Source of the DNA: Mesocentrotus franciscanus
Lineage: Eukaryota; Echinodermata; Echinoidea; Camarodonta; Strongylocentrotidae
DNA length: 64,000 nucleotides
Assembly: GCA_037976565.1 (NCBI GenBank)
Contig: CP137679.1
Location: forward strand, 27,215,539 to 27,279,538
Reading direction: 5' to 3'
A model generated the notes under the pieces. The model had not been told where the DNA came from. It did not search any database and saw only the letters and a program-made list of their open reading frames with translations. Positions 57,141 through 64,000 of this stretch are shown here, piece by piece. The first letter of the stretch is position 1, and every line of letters begins with the position of its first letter. Position numbers and translations under genes: made by a program.

Positions 57141-60000
57141 GGAATCACCAGAGAACTTTCATCAAGTCAAGTTTACTTACATTATTTTAGCTTGCGCCGT
57201 TTCAGGTCCACCACTCCGGGACTCTTCATCAGGGCAACTTTTCTTTAGCGCCAAATGATTGTTGACCCATGAACACGGTGACGTGGTCGAGGAACGTCGG
57301 GAAACGAACTGCCCTTCTCTGTTAACCTGTCAAAGACCCGTCGGCATTTTGGTCTGATGAGGCGTCTGTGGACGTCAGACGTCGCAAGCGAAAAGAAGTA
57401 AATCCAGTTGACTTTTTTGTATACTATTATCTACTGCCTGGATGGTTGAAAAGAGTCGTAGACATAACCTTCATAATCATTACCTGAATCATATTGTATT
57501 CAAACACCGCATATATGATTTCAACAATGTGATTTTTTTTATTATTTCAAGAATGGCATGCAGAGCGTGATGTTTTTTAATGTAGATTTGAATTTTCTTT
57601 TTGGCAAGATATCTGGATATAGAAATTCAATCAATTCTAGTAGTTATCACAAGAGTCATATATTATAACCGAAGTTATTTTAACTTATTGTTATACTTTA
57701 ATCTGTCAAAAAAAAAGTAGGTTTGATCAATCCTATAATATTATTTTTTTCACATTTCACTATGCTATTTAAAAGAAATCTTAATACGAAGCAACGCTCG
57801 TTGTTATTTGTGTATCTACCGCCATTTTGAAATAGATAAGTAAATATACGAATAAATGAAATCAATGAATGAATAATGAATAAGAAAATAATGAATAACT
57901 TAAATAAAGATTATAAACATTGATTGTATAATATACAACACTCTGTACAAAAGTATATCTATCACAGTTTCTTTAGAGTTTTATTTGTCTCTGTTTTTAG
58001 ATATTTTCCACTTACATGTATATCTTGACGTATATTAAGGCTGGTTAATTATCATTCGGGCCATTTCCGATTTGTCCATCATTGTCTATGCATATTTAAC
58101 CGGTTTCTGTACTTGTATTTGGTCTCATATAATCTTGGTCTTTGGTACGCCTGGTATACTTGTCATTTTCCTGGTGTCTGTTAGAAATATTATCGATTCG
58201 TTCTACATTTTTTTGTGGCCATAAACACAATTTGTTGTCCACTGAGTACATTTGTATAACATAGTTATCGTCTAATGTAACAACCTGGTTGTAAGCAGTA
58301 AATAGCGTTATTCTAATTTATGTAGTCGATGACATTTAAACTACGTGGAATTTGCATGTGTGCGTGTGCGTGTGCATGCGTGTGTGCGTGCGTGTGTGTG
58401 TGTGTGTAAGTAATTCCATATACCCATGTGGGTTGAGCATGTGACTTTCATCAAGACTGAGTGAGTCAATTTACTCTCATGTTGGTGATGCCGTAAAACT
58501 AAGGTGTACAACACTGTTCATAATTATGAAACACAATCAGCTCTCGATATTTTTTTCAGACAGATGCTTGACCAGATCTCGAAAATATCTGTAACTGTCT
58601 GTAATGTTTTGAATGCATGTAAAACTAAAAAAAAAGAAAAAGGGAGAGAGAAACAAAAGTTATTATTTAATGAATATATTTGAAGAACATCTCTTATAAA
58701 ACATTCCATACCGTGGTGGAAGCATACCAGGTACCCTACCATTATGACATTACATTGCTGTATATTATTTGCTACATTGTTTTCCTATGATATATTTGGT
58801 GTTGAAGCTAATAATGTTCTTTGTCATGTTTATGATTATAATTCAGATTTTATCCATATCATCTTTTCATATGTCACATACTTAATTTTATGTCGTTTTC
58901 CATAGTACCGTTATTGATATTCTAACCTTATACATATTTCAATTGATCTATTGTTCAGTTCCTAAAATATTATTTTCAAAAAAATTAGGTTAAACAGAAA
59001 AATACACAGATTATAAAAGAAGACTTAGATGTAGACATGGTAGATGTAGGCCGATACGGTAGAACATATAACCAGTTGGCTTATTACTCTATTAGCAGAA
59101 ACTCATTTGGCTGTAGATAGATGTGGTCATACACTGGGAATGCTAATATTAACTATGAAAGGATTTCCGTAATTTCTTGATATGTTAATACAAAATTCTG
59201 AATAGATAAAAATGTCTTACTATGCGCTTGTTGCACCAATCGTTAATACTCTGTATATATTATACAAAAATACTCTTCGCATTGAACGTAAATAAACAAT
59301 AATCGCATGTACAGTATACAGACGTATCTGCGTGCAAAATATCATATGTTTTAATAGCTGGCATCCTAAATCAAGCAACTCTTGATATCTGTGTATCCTC
59401 AAATTGCAAATATATGTTTTGTTGTATAGCACTTGGCAAATGCTAGTTGATCATAGAAATTGTATTTGATATTTTAAGTCATGTGCAATTGTCATCATGT
59501 ATATTACAATGGCAGGTGAAATTTATGTAGATGATGAAAATTATGTAAGAAATATAGCGACATGACTTTTTATTTTATTTCGAATATGTAAGCTACTTAA
59601 ACAATTTCTTTGTCTTCCTCAATATATCACTAGTGTCTATTTCTCTACCAGATCGTTCATCAGCTTAATATAATTTTACTTGCAAGAGAATCATAGAGTT
59701 TGCAAAAAATATGCTTCATAAATCATTGGAATATACGTCTGGCATTGATATCTCTATCATGCGTAAAGTGTTTTCGAAAGTTAATCGAGGTGCGGGGAGG
59801 GTATACTTATTATACAGTCATAATTTAACCCATTGTCATCAACGGGTACAGGCATGTATTTAACACCAGAGGGACGGGACATAGATTTCACCCTCGCCTT
59901 CAACATTGGTAAGTGGCAGATTATGCAGGTTTGAAGTGGAAGGGGTGGGTTTACACATACATGATGATACATTTAACAGAGAGAAACATTGGCGAAAGAA
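57141..60000. other. 3' flank of the death-domain gene, then no gene recognised
   Basis: 57141-57420 is relatively GC-rich and may be 3' UTR. AATAAA-like words occur from about 57850 on. The rest is AT-rich and anonymous, with a GT repeat at 58355-58408. Confidence 0.4.
58355..58408. repeat. GT microsatellite
   Basis: GTGTGC/GTGTGT run. Confidence 0.95.
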
Positions 60001-60004
60001 TTTT

Positions 60005-60325
60005 TTGTGTATTGAAGAGAGAAGTATTTAAAAAGAGGGAGGGGAAAATGGAGAGAGAAATAGAGAGAAAGAGAGAGAGAATAATGAAGAGAGAACTAAA
60101 GAGGAGGGAAGAGAGAGTACGGAAGAGAAAAACTAATGAGGGGGAGAGAGAAGTATTTAAAAAGAGGGAGAGGGATACGGAGAGTAAATAGAGAGAAAGA
60201 GAGAGAGATTAATGGAGAGAGAACTAAAGAGGGGAGAGAGAGGGAGAGAGAGAGAGTAATGACGAGAGAACTAGGGAGGGAGAGAGAGAGAGGGGGAGAG
60301 GGGGAGAGAGAAAGGGGGAAGTGAG
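60005..60325. repeat. GA-rich polypurine tract
   Basis: About 320 bp of AGAGAG/GGGAGAG purines. An internal near-direct repeat (GAAGTATTTAAAAAGAGGGA at about 60020 and 60150) indicates a duplication of about 125 bp. The open frames are artefacts. Confidence 0.95.
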
Positions 60326-60654
60326 AGCATGCACACGTTACAACTCACATTGTTCAAATCAAGGTATTATGAAGAGTTAAATGGTAAATGCTCTCTGAAG
60401 GGCAAAACATAATGATCAACTTCAAAACCCTAATGTGAAGTTGACAGAATTATTAATTACATGTTCACTCCGATTGTTTTATTTACTTAAAACATTAACA
60501 AAGTGCCATTCTAAATTGTTCTTCAACATAGGAAATGCACAAAGCACTACAAAACAAAGTTAAACGACAATTGCTCATGAAATATGCTTGGTGTTAATAT
60601 CTTGCCCTCAGTGAATTTTTCAATTCAGCCCTGGAGCCCAAACTATACTTCACT

Positions 60655-60718
60655 TTCACCCTTACCCTAAACCTAAACTAAAACCCAATACCAACCCTAT
60701 CCCAAACCCTAATTATTT
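60655..60718. repeat. Degenerate CCCTAA-like tract
   Basis: Words such as ACCCTTACCCTAAACCTAAA and CCCAAACCCTAATT form about 60 bp resembling the metazoan telomere repeat in degenerate form. It is too short and imperfect to call a telomere. Confidence 0.45.
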
Positions 60719-60719
60719 T

Positions 60720-61900
60720 AACGAAATAAAGCCCAGCTCATTTTTTTGCCGGAGTAAATGTTGAATCACCGCGAAATTCGAACTTGAAGGCAAACAAAAT
60801 GTTATTATCAAATCGCTGACATGTCTGAAGCATCCTCAAATTTGGAAAATGCAATTTACGAATCGACATGGTGTGATTCGCAGATAGAAGGTCGGGTTTC
60901 ACAACGATGCTAAAAACTGTATCCTGAAGTTTTAGTTTTAGAAGTTCAAGACGAAGATGGCAAAAAGCATCATACTGACCTTGTGTATCCTGTATAAAAA
61001 ATTTATTTATATTTATTAATACAGATGAGACTTCCCTGGGTAAACAAGACATGTTATTATTATTTATTTTATTTTATTATTATTATTGTTGTTGTTGTTG
61101 TGGTTGTTGTTATTATTATTGTTGTTATTATTGATATTATAAAATATATATTACAAGGGACTGATTGCTTTCGTGGAAGAGAAAAACTAAATCGGCGCAG
61201 AGTCCTTGTGACGACAGACCATTAGTGCGATTGTCTATGATTTGAAGCCGATTCAGTTATTATTCTGGCTAGAAGTCTTAAATTCCGGTTGTTGGTATTC
61301 TTATCATTATAATCTGAATCACGAAAAGAATGTTGTTTAGATTTCCATATCTATGATAATTGTCAGTGGTTTGAAAGTCGATATATCGCGAATGAATCGT
61401 ATAGTATGCGGTGGACTTAATACACTTGATCCTGCATGAGACGTGAGTGTCGCACACGAAGCGCTATCTACAGGTCAAAGAGATTACTTTGAGGGATTCG
61501 GGGAGAGAAAAAAAATGAATTCCGAGGTAATTTTATCATCTTGAAAATGTGGAGTGGGCATAGACTGTAGCGTAAGCGCATTGTGAAATACAAAGATTTG
61601 CAAGAGTTGAGGGAAAAGCAATGCAGGGTCTATCTACCCCAGACTTTTCGCATTGGAATAGAAAAGGATAGAAACAGGAAAGACAAGAGCGATTATATTA
61701 GCTGTTGATTGTGTGAAGAGAAATATATAGTTGTGCATGAAAAAGTAGTAGAACTGTTCTGGAAAGAGAGGTAGAAAGGGAAACAGATAGATTCTGAGAA
61801 ATAAAATAAGAGATTAGGAGAGAAAGAAAGAGAGAGATATATATATAGAAATGGGAGGAGAGGGGAGGGGGAGGAGAGGGAGAATGTGCGTATGCAGTTC
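60720..61900. other. No gene recognised
   Basis: Anonymous sequence. 61055-61160 is an ATT/GTT microsatellite and 61825-61885 is purine-rich. Confidence 0.5.
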
Positions 61901-61902
61901 AC

Positions 61903-62300
61903 TTTTAACTGGTTTGACGACTTGTGAATGTAATTGTATTTCATGCCAATCGAGTGCAAATATTTACTTGACGCGATATCAAAAGAAGATCATAAAGTTC
62001 AATAATCATGTACCCTTATATCGGTGTTTACTCTCTTCAGAGTTTAAAAGTTTGACTTGCAATGGAGCAATACGAGATGCACATACTCCCTTCTCGCACA
62101 AACTTTGCAAATGCTTTACAGAGTTTGTAATGGGTTAGTAGACAATACATTGATTTTGCTTCTTTTCTTTTGTTCGCGTCTCTGCCTAATTATTCAAGAT
62201 AACAGCATATGCCTATATAAATGTTGATGTTGTTGGATGTACTTTTTGGCGTTCAGTCAAATTTTACCATTTACGCCTGCATGGTCTGGTTATTTAATAG
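61903..62300. repeat. ~400-bp dispersed repeat, copy 2
   Basis: Near-identical to 31190-31600. It breaks off at TTTAATAGTT, where the tail of the LINE at 62301 begins; copy 1 continues uninterrupted there. Confidence 0.9.
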
Positions 62301-64000
62301 TTCAGTTCAGTTCAGTTCAGTTTATTTTCATTTCCAACAGAAACAATAATTTTGACAAAAAAATCAGTATACAATTCAATATTCAAATAATATAACACAT
62401 TTTACATGGCTTAGAATATTTTTTATTGTGAAATAGAAAGTATACATAAATATCCAGTACAATGGTTTTTTAAGAAATTTTTCAAAATAGCCCTGTGGAA
62501 ATGGAGGGATCCACTGAAAAGCAGAGCTTGTAAAATGTGGATCCCTCAAAGAAATGACAAACATAATTTTTGTAACATGTAAAAATATTGACTTGAAAGA
62601 AAAAGAAAAAATTATATATACACCTGACTATATACATAGATTACCAAAAAGTGGCAGAATAATAAAATTATGAATCCGTAATTTGAAAAACTTGTTACGA
62701 CACTTTTATGGTTAATATTGGAAAGGTCAAAAGAGACAATGACGACTGGCAGATAAGACATAAGTGTATAATAATAATAGAAAAATATATAAGACAACAG
62801 AAAATAAAGCAAGGAAATAGAGAAATGAAAGAATAGAAAATGTTGCTGCATATGTGAAGAGTAAAGAAAAAGAGAGGAGAGGTGGGTGGAGAGGAGAAGA
62901 AAGGAGAGTGAGAGAGAGCGCACGATGTAAATACTGCAGGGGTATCGACCATAATTATAGTAAGATACATATAGAGCGTAAAAAAAGACGTGACGGGAAG
63001 GATTTAAAGAAGGCAAGACATGATTTGACAAAGCACTGATATTAATTTGTATTGTAAGGAAATATAAGAAACAATTTCAATTTCCTCTTAAATGAATTAA
63101 GAGAGGGGAAAGTTGAATGTCATTATGGAGAGAGTTCCAGAATTTTGGGGCTGTATAAATAAACGTGTTTTGAGCTAGAAGGGTTCTCAGCAAAGGTAGA
63201 TGAAAGTCATTACAATGCCGAGTTGGGTACTTATGAGAGGATTTATTTAGGGTGAACATATCATCAAAAACGAAAGGAAGCATGTTGTTATTATAAGAAT
63301 ACATAAACTGGCCCAACTGAAAGAAATAAAGATCTTTAACTTTCAATATTTTATTTGAAAAGAAAAGAGGATCCGTATGCGAGCGAAAATGAGAAAGGCA
63401 AATGATACGAAGGGCTTTCTTTTGTAATAATAAGACTCTGTTTAACAAAGTTTGGTGTGTATTGCCCCATACCAGGAGTCCATAATTTAGATATGGTAAG
63501 ACCAGAGAGGAATAAAGCGTAAGTAAGGAAGAAGATGGGAGATGAGTTTTTAATCTATTCATGACACCAATATTACGAGATATAGTTTTGCAGATGTTGT
63601 CAATATGGTACTTCCAGGAGAGTTTATTGTCGACTGTTACGCCCAAAAATTTAGTGTAAAAACACTCTCCAACGGGACGTCATCGAATACAATGTTGCTT
63701 GGCAGGAGTCTATAGTATTACTGAACAACATATAATTAGTTTTTGGAGATTAAGTGAAAGTTTGTTTGCTCTAATCCATTGTAGAATCAAAGATAGTTCA
63801 GAATTAACCGTTTGCATAAGAGTGTATGGATTGTTGTGGGAAAAGAACAGATTCGTGTCGTCAGCAAAAAGTACAAACGATAAAATATGAGATGATCTGC
63901 AGAAATCATTTATATATAAAATAAATAAAAGTGGACCTAGGAGGCTTCCCTGTGGAACGCCACAGCTAATATTACATAAATCTGATGTACAATCGTTTAA
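62301..64000 (-). pseudogene. 3' half of a CR1/L2-like LINE, running off the window
   Basis: On the minus strand from 64000: CGVPQGSLLGPLLFILYIND and LFADDTNLFF (catalytic Asp pair of reverse transcriptase), then WIRANKLSLNLQKT, LGVTVDNKLSWKYHIDNICK, LLTLYSSLVLPYLNYGLLVW, LLLQKKALRIICLSH and FWNSLH. At least two frameshifts lie near 63665 and 63710; from 63646 to 63077 the frame is open. Then comes a 3' UTR of about 750 bp ending in a CTGAA-unit tail (62301-62322 on the plus strand as TTCAG repeats). The endonuclease must lie beyond the window. Confidence 0.9.

Noticed and set aside
60655..60718. Chromosome end
   Set aside because: The CCCTAA-like tract is short, degenerate and flanked by ordinary sequence on both sides.

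Overview
This is a eukaryotic, metazoan window: AT-rich, intron-bearing and crowded with non-LTR retrotransposons, non-autonomous DNA transposons and microsatellites. The mix (CR1/jockey-like and RTE-like LINEs, many hAT, Tc1/mariner, piggyBac and TAA-flanked elements, plus C-type-lectin/PAN and death-domain genes) suggests a marine invertebrate deuterostome, most likely an echinoderm. That placement is inference; no species-diagnostic gene is present. No rRNA, tRNA or CRISPR array was recognised.

Host genes. (1) On the minus strand, four exons (25690-25863, 16104-16238, 15329-15539, 10673-10910) join with matching intron phases into the 3' part of a secreted-type protein: one C-type lectin domain followed by a C-terminal PAN/apple-like module, a stop codon and overlapping AATAAA signals. 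Its 5' exons were not found. (2) On the plus strand, exons from 35854 to 57140 form a gene with a TATA box, an N-terminal alpha/beta region resembling a TIR domain, a charged coiled coil, a death-domain-like region and an acidic tail. It looks broken: a frameshift in exon 53649-54118, a stop and a deletion in the death-domain exon, and a 322-bp hAT element with perfect 8-bp target duplication inside that exon. (3) An isolated Asp-rich exon lies near 29119-29347 (+).

Layout. 1-5870: tandem and inverted repeats, a LINE ORF1 remnant, ATT/TTC microsatellite. 5870-8610: a mosaic repeat holding a perfect hAT MITE, a TAA-flanked element full of short palindromes, and several hairpins. 8860-12125: two paralogous repeat copies, one carrying a CACTA-like hairpin with two further nested insertions; the other is its empty site. 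13690-15317: satellite-bearing hAT-like fragments. 17466-25631: two abutting Tc1/mariner-like elements inside the lectin gene's first recovered intron. The first carries a DD35E transposase interrupted by a short MITE, plus two hAT-type insertions. 25870-34700: a decayed lectin exon copy, microsatellites, Tc1/mariner and piggyBac MITEs, unknown repeats. 36609-51898: a long intron of gene 2 holding two degenerate LINEs in opposite orientation (39105-about 42430 minus; about 46625-50270 plus). 57141-64000: mostly anonymous sequence, purine-rich microsatellites, and the 3' half of another LINE (62301-64000, minus) running off the window.

The main interest is structural. Insertion times can be ordered from sequence alone, several elements have exact target-site duplications, and an immune-type adaptor-like gene has been broken by one of them.
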